From contig WELB01000034.1 of the NCBI GenBank assembly GCA_009602725.1, positions 571,241 through 635,240 of the forward strand: a DNA stretch of 64,000 nucleotides. The letters are read 5' to 3'. The translations under genes and the position numbers were made by a program. The stretch's first letter is position 1. Each line of letters begins with the position of its first letter. Under the pieces are notes generated by a model that worked only from the letters and a program-made list of their open reading frames with translations, did not search any database and was not told the DNA's origin. This document shows positions 35,166 through 48,653 of this stretch, in pieces. This stretch comes from Spirogloea muscicola. Lineage: Eukaryota > Streptophyta > Zygnematophyceae > Spirogloeales > Spirogloeaceae.

Positions 35166-36044
35166 CAACAGGCTCAAGTGTTGTTGAAGATCGGCTAGGA
35201 ATACAGACAGGCGCTTATGAGTCATTACTTCTGCCACCTACTTAGATTGCCTATGTAGTTGGTTCAGCTGACGCAACCTACGTTTTTGTTGCTCTTGGAC
35301 CCCTGACGCGCTCTCTGGCTCGCCTGACATTGGTCACCGTACCTCTACTGAATACCACCTGTGGCACGGTTTGGCTGCATCACTTTGCTTCGTTTAATGT
35401 GTGAGCTCAGGTAGCGGTATGCTACCTCCACACACGGGCTTCACATAGTGTCTTTGCAGCAGCTCTGTTTCGAAGGTTCGCGCGCGCTAGCTTTATCAGT
35501 TATTATTATGTCCAGCTATGAATAGCGGGTTCCACTTCCACCCCCCGCGGATAATCCTCACTGTCCCCCTCAACTTTCGCCATCTATATGTTGCCCACTG
35601 GCACCTTGCAACAAGTGGCGCCACCGAGGGCCCCCCCGCCTCCCCATCCCCTCGCCTACCCCTCCTCCTGTTTACCTCCTACCAGCCGCAATTGACATCT
35701 ATGACTGCAGAGGTCCTCGTTTCAACACCTTTGAAGCTTATGCCAGCTTGAGGTATGCTTAATGGGGATGTGCTTCCACACTGAAATAGGCTTGCTGGCA
35801 GCACGTCTCTCATTATTGCGCAGCCGTGTGTCAGTATGCCTGCGCTGGCTCAGGCCTATGTATTCTGTAAATGACACCCTTATTTAGTAGCGGGGGTCTA
35901 AGAACCTGCTGTCCAATTTTGAGACATCACCTTAGTGACCTCTGTACGCTGACCCGCATCTATAGTGTGAGTCAGGATGGCAGCAGGGGCTACTTGGTGC
36001 TAGCATTTGGGCTCAGGCCTTCTGTCATTCAACTGTCACTCAAC
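35166..36044. other. No recognisable gene
   Basis: Nothing I can assign. It includes a C-rich stretch at about 35535-35690. It lies downstream of the small gene at 36045-36415. Confidence 0.4.
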
Positions 36045-36415
36045 CTATACATGCTTTCTAAGCCGGCCTCCCTCAGGGTAGCCGATCTTGGCCTCGGCCC
36101 ACTGAGGTGGCACTTGGCGTTCTTCTGAACACTCCTGCTGATACTGCTCACCACGCATGTACATATCGGCCATTGCTGTCCGCCACTCTGCTGCATGTAA
36201 ATTTTACGATGCTTCAGCAGGATACTGCTTGCAACAGAAGCAAATGTGGCAACAGCACCACCATAATATGAGTAGTCGGACTTTGAAGGTGTACCTGCAT
36301 CATGCTTGGCGACGTACATCAAAGATGTTGGCTTTGAACTCTGGACTTGTCCTGTGAAACCTTGGGCGAGTAGATAGATCCTCTCTTCAATAGACTTCTT
36401 TGCTCGGGTTGCCAT
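36045..36415 (-). CDS. Unrecognised ~80-residue protein, three exons
   Basis: Three exons join in frame with GT-AG introns: 36415 to about 36295 (MATRAKKSIEERIYLLAQGF.. to ..MYVAKHDA), about 36192-36151 (EWRTAMADMYMR), and about 36124-36045 (EERQVPPQWAEAKIGYPEGG, then RLRKHV and TAG). An in-frame TGA lies directly before the ATG at 36413-36415, so this is the true 5' limit unless an upstream exon exists. The protein is basic and hydrophilic with no signal peptide or membrane segment. Two clean introns and an intact frame across three exons support a real gene. I do not recognise the family; small mitochondrial or ribosomal accessory proteins have this size and charge, but that is only a guess. 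Confidence 0.6.
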
Positions 36416-36419
36416 TCAC

Positions 36420-36925
36420 AATCTTCTTGGAAGGAGTCTCTTGACCTAAATACTGGAAGCTAGATCTCGGTGCTTGCCACTTTCTGTCACTTGCTACTCA
36501 ACACTTCGTCTGATAATGTCAATCTGGCAAGTAGCAAAGACTGCTGACTAGTGACATAGGCTGGTTAGCATCGTGTAATAGCTCAAATGACTAGCACAGA
36601 ATGCAAATCCGCTCACCATGGGTGTCCACGACTTGCCGCATAGCATGCGGGTCTGGGGAAGGCTCACTAGCTTCTGCACCGCCTGGCCCAAGGCTTGACG
36701 CCCTCTCGGCGGCGCGGGCGCCGACGCAGGTGCGGCTCTGGGCAAGAGGGTCAGACTTGCCAAGCGGACTGCTTGGCGCGAGCTCGCCGTTGTGGTGGGT
36801 CAAGGGGTCAGCGTTTCTGAGACGCGAGGTGCCCTACAGCGGGACGGCGCTCGGGGAGCTTCAAGGGCTCGCTCTTCAAGCCCTGGATCCTCGGGCCCCT
36901 TTGCTCAGGCTAATGCTTTGCACCA
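36420..36925. other. Spacer, small gene / LINE copy
   Basis: Promoter side of the small gene, grading into a GC-richer stretch (36640-36920) that may be worn upstream sequence of the LINE copy that follows. No gene recognised. Confidence 0.35.
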
Positions 36926-37612
36926 GATCATCCGGCGATGGAGGTGTCCGGCATCATGCCAATCTCCTTCAGGCGCGGCAAGCCATACGTGCGGCGTCTG
37001 GACGTGGTCGCCACCCCCTGGGACGATGGGCCTCGTCTGCTCCTGGACGTGGTACTGATCGACGCATACAAGGCTGGCGCACCCACGTCAACCGTGTCTG
37101 GCTGGGCCACGTCCAGCGCGGAGCGCAAGGAGCAGCACTACCAGGACCATCCCCGAGGGGACCATCTTTGCCCGTGTGCCATGGATATCTACGGCGGCTA
37201 CGGCGTGAAATGGTCCTCCCTGATCCAGCATCTGGCCCGGCTGGTTGATGCGCGTCGTAAAAGTCGGGGGGGCAGCTTGGGCCACTCCAGCATTCCACAG
37301 GCCTTAGTTGCATATTATAGAATGCGGCTCTCGCTTTGTTTGCTGCGTTCGCAAGCATTGGCTCTTCATCAACGTGCAGGGCGCGCTCTAAGTCAGGCCT
37401 CCGGCTTTCGTGGCGGCACTCCAGCTCCCCAAGTTAGCTTGTCCGATTTGTTTGTGCTCTCCCGTGGGTACTAATGTCACCTTAGGCACCTTAGTTTAGG
37501 TCTCTGTATAATGTAGCCTTGTTTAGTTTTGCACTCGCCTCTGCTTGAACTGTGTATTGGCTTGAATTGGCCTCCCTTTTCATTTCATGCGCCACGCGCG
37601 CCTTTCTTCTTC
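36926..37612 (+). mobile_element. 5'-truncated LINE with REL-endonuclease domain, type X tail
   Basis: The frame 36938-37474 reads RRLDVVATPWDDGPRLLLDV, then VLIDAYKAGAP, ERKEQHYQDHPRGDH, MDIYGGYGVKWSSLIQHLAR, RMRLSLCLLRSQALALHQRA and the C-terminus SLSDLFVLSRGY. LDVV, about 12 residues, then LDVV followed by a K..Y pair matches the restriction-enzyme-like endonuclease of R2/NeSL-type non-LTR retrotransposons, which follows the reverse transcriptase. The reverse transcriptase is missing. The 3' UTR runs through TTAGGCACCTTAGTTTAGGT to the A-tail (ATTGGCCTCCCTTTTCATTT, CATGCGCC, CGCGCGCC). Confidence 0.7.
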
Positions 37613-37822
37613 TTTGCACCAGAAAGCTGGGCGAGCTCTAGTTGGTGGCAGAGGGCTTCGTATCTGCCATCTAGTATCCAGGCATCGGTTTGCGACCTTT
37701 ATGTTTTGACCCGTGGTTCCTGAGCGGGTCAATCTACTGTAGGTTATGTAGGTCTTAAGATGTGCTTGCCTTTGTACTTGGCCATTTGGCCTTCGTTTGT
37801 TTCAAATACACGAAATTTCCTT
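37612..37822 (+). mobile_element. LINE 3' end, type Y tail
   Basis: Begins abruptly at TTTGCACCAGAAAGCTGGGC inside the preceding tail. It encodes only the last part of the LINE frame (IQASVCDLYVLTRGS), then a 3' UTR with GAGCGGGTCAATCTACTGTA and GTACTTGGCCATTTGGCCTT, CGTTTGTTTCAAATACACGA. The same Y tail recurs at 38680-38745, 53720-53830, 54750-54850, 58760-58845 and 60760-60845. Confidence 0.65.
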
Positions 37823-37894
37823 TGCCGAGAGAATGAAAGTGGCTCTCCCAATGGGGGCAAGGGCAGTGAGAAGCCAGCCCATCGCCCCTGGCCG

Positions 37895-38160
37895 GGTCTG
37901 CCAGGGGCGATGCCCGGCTTCAACGCCGCCAGTTCGCTCGCACAAGTCTTCCGCATGCGCCTGGCCGTATCGCTTCAACGCTCCCTTGCCCACGCCGTCC
38001 ACACGCGAGCAGGCCGTGCTATGGCCGCCGCCTCTGGGTCTCGGCGGAGTGCCTCTTTCCCTGCAGCGAGCTACTCAGACCTGATGTTGCTCACTCGTGG
38101 GTACTGAGCTTCCCTTTGCATCGTCTCTGTGTTCTGCAGTGTTTTGTAGTGTAGTCCTTT
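37895..38160 (+). mobile_element. LINE 3' end, type Z tail
   Basis: Codes for RMRLAVSLQRSLAHAVHTRA, GRAMAAASGSRR and SYSDLMLLTRGY (stop at 38105-38107), then a 3' UTR TTCCCTTTGCATCGTCTCTG, TGTTCTGCAGTGTTTTGTAG. The same tail occurs inverted at 53500-53640. It is preceded by a B-module at 37846-37885. Confidence 0.6.
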
Positions 38161-38552
38161 TTCCGGCTCCTCTTTCTTTGGCTTTGGACATTGTCCATTC
38201 TTTTTTGGGCTGGCTTTGCCAGCCGCTCTTCTCTATGGGCGCGCACTTCTTCTTTTGACCTGATGTTTGCCTAGGGTTTTGGCTAGTGCAGCCCCACTCT
38301 TTGCATTGCATTGCATGTTTGGCCTTCAGTAGGAAGACTCTTCCAGCAGAGGGCGATGGCTGTGATTGGCCAGCCCGAAAGAGTGAACAATCGAAGGGGC
38401 CAGAAAAGAAGAAGAAGAGAGAAGGGCTGGCCCATTGAGGAATAGGGGCTGGAAAAAGAAGTGCGCGCCCATAGAGAAGAGGGGCCGGCAAAGCCAGCCC
38501 AAAAAAGAATGGACAATGTCCAAAGCCAAAGAAAGAGGAGCCGGAGAAAAAG
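38157..38552. repeat. Near-perfect inverted repeat, ~97-base arms
   Basis: The left arm 38160-38257 (CCGGCTCCTCTTTCTTTGGC through GGGCGCGCACTTCTTCTTTT) returns as its reverse complement at 38454-38550, with only about two differences, around a ~196-base spacer that holds another B-module (38336-38402). Each arm contains its own B-module core (GGGCTGGCTTTGCCAGCC). A further copy of the right arm lies at 53430-53525. Confidence 0.8.
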
Positions 38553-38674
38553 CCAGCCCAGAAAAGCATCAAACCACAACAAGCCACTCAGTAGAAAGAA
38601 CGCGCAATAAAAGCCAGCCAGGTGCATACGGAGGGTGTTCATCAGCGAATTAGCGGAGCCACGAGAAGAGAGAA

Positions 38675-38830
38675 GGAATTTCGTGTATTTGGAACAACCG
38701 AAGGCCAAATGGCCAAGTACAAAGGCAAGCACATCCTAAGACCTAACACCTACAGAGAAGAGAGAAGACGCGCGGAGCGCATGAAATAAAGGGAGGCCAA
38801 TTCAAGCCAACAAAACATTGTTCAGGCAGA
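38675..38830 (-). mobile_element. Two LINE tails (Y then A), reverse orientation
   Basis: 38680-38745 is the Y tail reversed (AATTTCGTGTATTTGGAACA, CCGAAGGCCAAATGGCCAAG). 38760-38830 is the A-tail reversed (GCGCGGAGCGCATGAAATAA, AGGGAGGCCAATTCAAGCC). They lie about 380 bases before the helicase start codon. Confidence 0.6.
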
Positions 38831-39213
38831 ATCCAGTGCAGGATAAACAAGGCTACATAAAACGGAGCCCTTATGCTAAGGTGCCTAAGGTAACAGGGTG
38901 GACGATAGTACCCACGGATAAAAAGAAGGGAAGCGGTAAGCGCCGGCTGGCAAGGGGGTTACTTGCTCCGTCCAGCCCTAGCGGCCGCCGCCGCCGCCGC
39001 CGCCGTCGCCGCCGCCGCCGCCGCGGCGCGCGCCCTTCATCCTCCCATCTTCCATCCTTCCGCTGTGCCTGACCTCGCTTGCCGCAACGAGCGTCGCGCG
39101 GCCAGGCGCCCGCCCTGCCCTCCGCTGCCGAGTCCACCGCTGCCTCGCTCCGGTTCCGGATCCGGCAGCCGCCGCCGCCGCCGCGGGTGAAGCGCGGCCC
39201 TGCGCCGGGCGCC

Positions 39214-43643
<4,430 letters not shown>

Positions 43644-43716
43644 GCGCATGAGGGCATCCGAACCTGTGTGTATTGTGGCGGCATTTCGGACCAGTCTTCT
43701 TCTCTAGCACTGCACA

Positions 43717-44338
43717 TCACTCTGTGAAGGCCTGGATGAGAGTGGACGCGTGCCCTGGTGATTGCAATCTTGGCACGCTGGTCACGGAGAAGTTTGCATC
43801 GACAGCATCACTAGAGATGTTACACTGATCCTGACCCACGCCATTCGTGTACTCCTCCTCCTGGGTGCTTGCCTGCTGTGCCATGCTCGAGATAGTTGAG
43901 GAGGGTGCAGTCATACCCTTCTACTTAGCCTGTGCACCCTTCAACATGTGTCCCTCTTCTCTGTCGGCAGATTACAGTTGCCGCCATTTGTGGGAGCGGC
44001 TTTGTCTTGCAACCTTATCTACATCTAGCTTGACTTGTTTAGTGGATTGGTACCTAGCGCTTTTGAAATCCAAGGAGTCTAGCAGCAAGCCGGCATTGCC
44101 ATGACATTCACACCCAGCATGCCTGTATTCACAACCACCTCCAGAGAGATGCACATATTGCAGTTGAGAATCACTCGGCGCCATTGGGCAATTTCTGGAT
44201 TGCTGAACGCTCTAAGCAGTGCCGGAGTGGGTGAAGCTATCCCAGCTACTAATGTCAGAAATATTAAGTTGCACATTGGGGGACCTATCCTGCTGCCAAG
44301 CCATGCACCACTGAAGATAGTTCCACAGAGCAGATTTG
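43717..44338 (-). CDS. Possible unassigned membrane-protein exons
   Basis: Two coding-looking stretches lie between the helicase and BCCP stops. One, after an AG acceptor at about 44338, reads GAWLGSRIGPPMCNLIFLTL, VAGIASPTPALLRAF and NPEIAQWRRVILNCNMCISL before a GT donor, with at least one hydrophobic helix. The other (43914-43717) reads MAQQASTQEEEYTNGVGQDQ and ends LIQAFTE with TGA. They may be exons of one small minus-strand gene, or remnants. I cannot join them or name a family. Confidence 0.25.
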
Positions 44339-44587
44339 CCCTAAATGGACTAGTGATGTGGCGCTGAAGTGCTCATGGCTTGATCGCGTAGAGAGGCTGC
44401 AACAGAGTTGGGCAATGGCTTCAGAATACATAGCAAGAACAGTAGAAACACCAGATTTTCACAGGGCATCACTTCGGGCTTGTCAGCTGATTTACACCTG
44501 AAGGAAAAACTTTTGTACGTGCTTCATACACATATGTCCCCGTCACGGAGCCTTCACGTGGCACTCTAGACATGTGGATGTGCAACT

Positions 44588-46645
44588 TTAGCAGGGCGGG
44601 GGTTGTACCGTATCGATTGCCACGGGCTTGCCGTCATCTGTTAGAATGGCCTCAATAGTGCCAGTCTGGTCGGCCTGCAAAATAAATCAGCAAAGGTTTG
44701 CTCATTCTGCTCATGCAGCTGCCTGATTACTGGTTGGCTGCTTTACCTGTGCTCACTGATTGGAGCACTTAAACACTATGATCCAAAATACCACCTATTA
44801 AGAATGACCGCCCTAGGGCTAAAAATAGATCTGGCACTTTCAACAAGGAGAGCTAGCCTTCTCTAGCTGCTGAGCAATAGTACAAGCCTGCCTGACTGTG
44901 CCACTTTTACGTCACGAATTTCTGATCCAGAACAGGAGAAGTCGTGGGTTGGAGTAAACAAATAAGTCAGCACAAAGCTTTAGGAGCAAGCCATGTTCCT
45001 GAGCTCACCTCTATCTCATTCATCAGCTTCATGGCCTCCACAATGCAGACAACCTGCCCTTTGGTGACTTTGTCGCCGACCTGGTGCATTCCTCGCAAGA
45101 CATGCAATGCAGGTACTGCCCTTTAAAGCAATCTTGTGTCGTGTAGAGAGAACGTGGAGCATTGATATCTCCATTAATCTTGTTGTACAGTGTGAGGCAC
45201 ACTTCAAGGTTACCATTGCAATTTGGAAACGGAAGGATCCTAACAAGCAACCTTATGCCATGTTCAATCAGCACCTTGCAGCAAGTAAGCAGAAACCAGA
45301 TTGATAAGAGTCGACAACCTTGACAAAGGGAGGCTCTCCTGGTGCTGGAGATCGATAGAACGTGCCAGCCATGGGAGACAGCATAGGTGGTACTGTAGAG
45401 GGAGGAGGTGGTGGCGGAGCAGCCGGCTCTGCTGTTGATGCAGAAGGAGCTGCCGCAGCCACAGGAGGGGGGGACGCTGCAGGGGCGGGCGGCGGGGCAG
45501 CCATGTACTGCGGCCAGGCGGTGTGGGCCATGACATGCGGCCCCGGCAGTGACCCCTGGTGCTGCTGCACAGGCGCGGGAAGTGCTTCCTTCTTCCGGAT
45601 TGTGATCTCGTAGTGCTTGTGCTTCAGCTCGAGTTCCACGATGTCCCGCGAGTCCACCAGCCTACAGTACCACAGCACCAGCAGCCAGAATATCCGATGA
45701 GTGCTAACAGAAAGTACACAGTGCCTGCCGACTGGCAAGTCTGTCACGGCTATGAGCCAGAGTGAGCTGCTTCTGCCATCCTCAGATGCAGTCCAAAGGT
45801 AGCTCACCTTTACACCAATCACAAGCAAGACAATGGGACTAACTGCTTAACAACTCAATGCATTGGTGACAATGTAAGGTTAGGTGCCCCCAGCATAGAG
45901 TTGCCATTGAGCTGCAATTTGTTTTGTGAGGAAGCTTGTGCAGAGGGAGAGTCTCTTGAAGCCAAGGAAGCCGCGGGCGCGTCCTCGCAACCGTGAAGGG
46001 ACTCACTACCTTGAGAAGGCCTGCAACTGAGCAAGAAACGGTGGCTTACTTGACAAGGTTGGCAACATCAGATATGAATGCAGATGTTTCCTGAATGTCG
46101 GGGATGTCCGCAGGACCGTCCAGGTCATGAGGCTTGGAGTCTGGTAACTGGGGTATCTCGGCTCTGGGGCCGTCAGCTACAGCTGGCGATGTTGATCCCA
46201 CAGCGACCTGAATGATGTGCCAAGGTTGGTGACAAAGGTGATGCTCAATCAATGCACTGATCAACTTGACTGGTCTCTAACGATCTGCATAAAAGCATTG
46301 GTATGACGAGGTAGCTACTCGCACTGTTATGTCCAGCATTCATCATCGGAATGGGAACTGCCCAACCGCCGGCAGGGCTAACCGGCGAGTCCAATGCCAG
46401 CGGCTGATCAGTCAATGAGGTGGACAGCTGAGGGGCAGCATTGCAGGCCGTGCTGGCAGGCCTACATCATTCACGTTGGCGGCGCAGGTGAGCGGCCGTC
46501 CGGACGCGCTCGCGGCGCCCTGCAGCACGCAATGGAGTGCAGAGGCCGAGCTGCCAGTCAAGGCCGAGTCTGGCAGCTGCAGGGCGCTGCACAAGGGAGA
46601 AGTGACGAGCCATCTGTCTCGCGAGCAGGTCGGCAATGGCGGCAC
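44588..46645 (-). CDS. BCCP: Biotin carboxyl carrier protein of plastid acetyl-CoA carboxylase
   Basis: Carries the biotin of heteromeric acetyl-CoA carboxylase, the first step of plastid fatty-acid synthesis. Exons read in order: transit-peptide-like 5' part (to about 46480, ..PLTCAAN); AVGSTSPAVADGPRAEIPQL to ISDVANLVK (about 46210-46047); LVDSRDIVELELKHKHYEIT and a Pro/Ala-rich linker (AAPPPAPAASPPPVAAAAP), then LSPMAGTFYRSPAPGEPPFV (about 45665-45320); VGDKVTKGQVVCIVEAMKLM (about 45081-45009) with the biotinylated lysine in EAMKLMNEIE; last exon ADQTGTIEAILTDDGKPVAI, TAA at 44588-44590. The biotin site and GTFYRSPAPGEPPFV are diagnostic of the plastid/bacterial type. The true start is uncertain: the frame that joins exon 2 has no ATG down to 46412, so a further 5' exon or another start is likely. 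Confidence 0.9.
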
Positions 46646-46817
46646 GGAGACGGCCAGCAGACACGGCAGAGGTGCGTGGAGCGGCGCCTTACGCTCGTGC
46701 CAAGCGGCTGGCTCCGCCGCAGGTCCGGGCGCCGGCCGGCCAGCCCGAAGCCCCGCGCCCGGGGCGCCACGATCCTCCCCGCGCCGAGCCCCGCGCGCAG
46801 CTCCGAGCCGACGTCGC

Positions 46818-47082
46818 TGGGAGATTGAAACAATGGGCCAAGAAGCGAAAGCGGGCTTTGGCTGGTCGCCGCGCCCTCGTCNNNNNNNNNNNNNNNNNNN
46901 NNNNNNNNNGCGCCGCCGCGCCGAAAGCGCCGCTGCCGCCGCCGCCGCCGCCGCCGCCGCCGCAGGAGGCGGGGTGGGGGGCAGGCTCTGCGGCCGGGGA
47001 ATGGTGGAGGGGGCACTTCAGAGATTGAAACAATGGGCCAAGAAGCGAAAGCGGGCTTTGGCTGGTCGCCGCGCCCTCGTCT
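46818..47082. repeat. Exact 60-base direct duplication around a 28-N gap
   Basis: GAGATTGAAACAATGGGCCA through GCCGCGCCCTCGTC occurs at 46822-46881, directly before the N run 46882-46909, and again at 47023-47082. Identical sequence on both sides of a small gap is typical of a scaffolding error, so bases 46822-47022 may be partly redundant. It lies upstream of BCCP. Confidence 0.75.
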
Positions 47083-47504
47083 CCCACCCGCCTCCCTCCC
47101 TCCTCGGCTCCCCCCTCCCCTCCTTTCATACGGACTAGATACCAGGCGCCTCACCTGCCTGCCCCCCCCCGGGCTCCCGTCGGGAGCGGTGCCCGGATGG
47201 GGACAGGTCTCGCGGTGTGAACGCGCCCCCTCCCACCAGCAGTCCGTCTCCACCGCCAGATTGGTGAGCTGCTCCCGATGCCGTCCGATGGGGCCCCGCT
47301 CAGCTACCGTCACCTCGTGGCCGCCCGATCGCCTCCCCCACCCTTCGCGGAGACCCCCTCGCAGCCCGCCGCGTGGCGCCGCTGCTGCGACAGTTGGGGT
47401 TGTCCCTCGCTGGGCGCACCCCGCAAACAGTACCCAAGCGCGCCGCCCCCCCACCTCAGCTCCCAGTCTTCCTCTTGAACACAATACGCACTCCATTTCC
47501 TTTT

Positions 47505-48195
47505 TGGTCCATTCCTGTTTTGTCCATTCTTTTGGGCTGGCCTCTTCCAGCCACCATTTAATCTGGCCGCGCTTACATACATTATTGTTGGGATGTATTC
47601 ATGTGAAAGGCCACCTGGGCTGAACGTGGATAGCGACCGCCCTCTAGCGAAGTGGCTCAACCTGAAGCAAGGCGATGTCTGTAAAAGGCCAGCCCAAAAG
47701 AAGGAAGCGTTTACCGACCACAAGGGGGGCGCTGGCTGTTCATGGCCAGCCCAAAAGGAATGGACAATGGTCAAGAAGGAACAGCACTTCCACGGTATAA
47801 GGCTGTGGCTGTGAGAGGCCAGCCCAAATGGAATAAACAAGGTTAGAAAGGGCCGGAAGGTGCGAAATCAAGAAACTCCTCTCGGCTGGCGGCAGCTGAG
47901 ACACCCCGGGAGCAAGTGGCTGCTGTGTGAGCTGACAGAGAGCTGCAGCGTTTGGGTCCAGCAGTGACTTCTGGGAATGCAGCTCAATTTTCCTTAACGA
48001 GTAGATGAAGATTGAAGAAGAGGGCGAAAAGCGTCATTCTGTTGAAAGCCGGACGCAGTCAATATTGTGGTCAGGAGTGGCCGGGAAGGACTGTTCGAGG
48101 AGGCGGTGGCTGTGAAAGGGCCCCCCAGATAGCTGGCCGAAGAAGATGATGGCGATGGCCGTGCATGCCAGCCCAACAAAGCTTGAACAAAGCAC
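47505..48195. repeat. B-module cluster (about six copies)
   Basis: Copies at about 47510-47575 (inverted, with the CGCGGCCAGA lead), 47665-47705, 47725-47772, 47800-47850, 48100-48130 and 48150-48190. Four are in the same orientation at irregular spacing. The cluster sits downstream of the pyruvate kinase 3' end and upstream of the duplicated block near BCCP. Confidence 0.7.
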
Positions 48196-48653
48196 AAAGA
48201 GTCACTCCACTCTCAACTTCCCCCCCTCCGAGTGCCTACTTATCCTGCTCACCATCGAAGTCGCAGTGGGCCTCCGACCCTGTGAGGCCCCACTACGGCC
48301 AATTATACATCATGATACGCGCAATTCTGCAATCATACATGATTATGAGCACGACTCTGCAATCTGTCACCTCTGTTGACACTCGAGCTGCTTACTACAG
48401 CGGCTAACTCACAAACTACAGCCATTCAAGTTTCCCGCCCAGTACTGCGCCAGTGTCAGATGCAAAGCCATCAAAATACCACTGTCCACTATAATTATAA
48501 TGACAAGAATGGCGGATACTCATACTGTCTGCTTATTAATGCTTGGTCCAACAAAGGTAAACGGCCCTGCTGAAGTCCTACTCAAGGCCCTGTAGGTCCT
48601 GATGTCTAGAAGGAGGTCAGGGCCTCACATCTATCTTCGATGCAGGCAATCAA
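48196..48653. other. Pyruvate kinase 3' flank
   Basis: About 460 bases after the pyruvate kinase stop on the minus strand. No further gene seen; expected to hold the 3' UTR. Confidence 0.4.

Noticed and set aside
35610-35640. TGGCGCCACC string resembling a primer-binding site of an LTR element
   Set aside because: No flanking terminal repeats and no gag or pol homology nearby; a ten-base match is expected by chance.
46558-47496. 312-residue minus-strand frame and overlapping frames in all phases
   Set aside because: GC-rich island with an N gap and a duplicated block; no recognisable motif.
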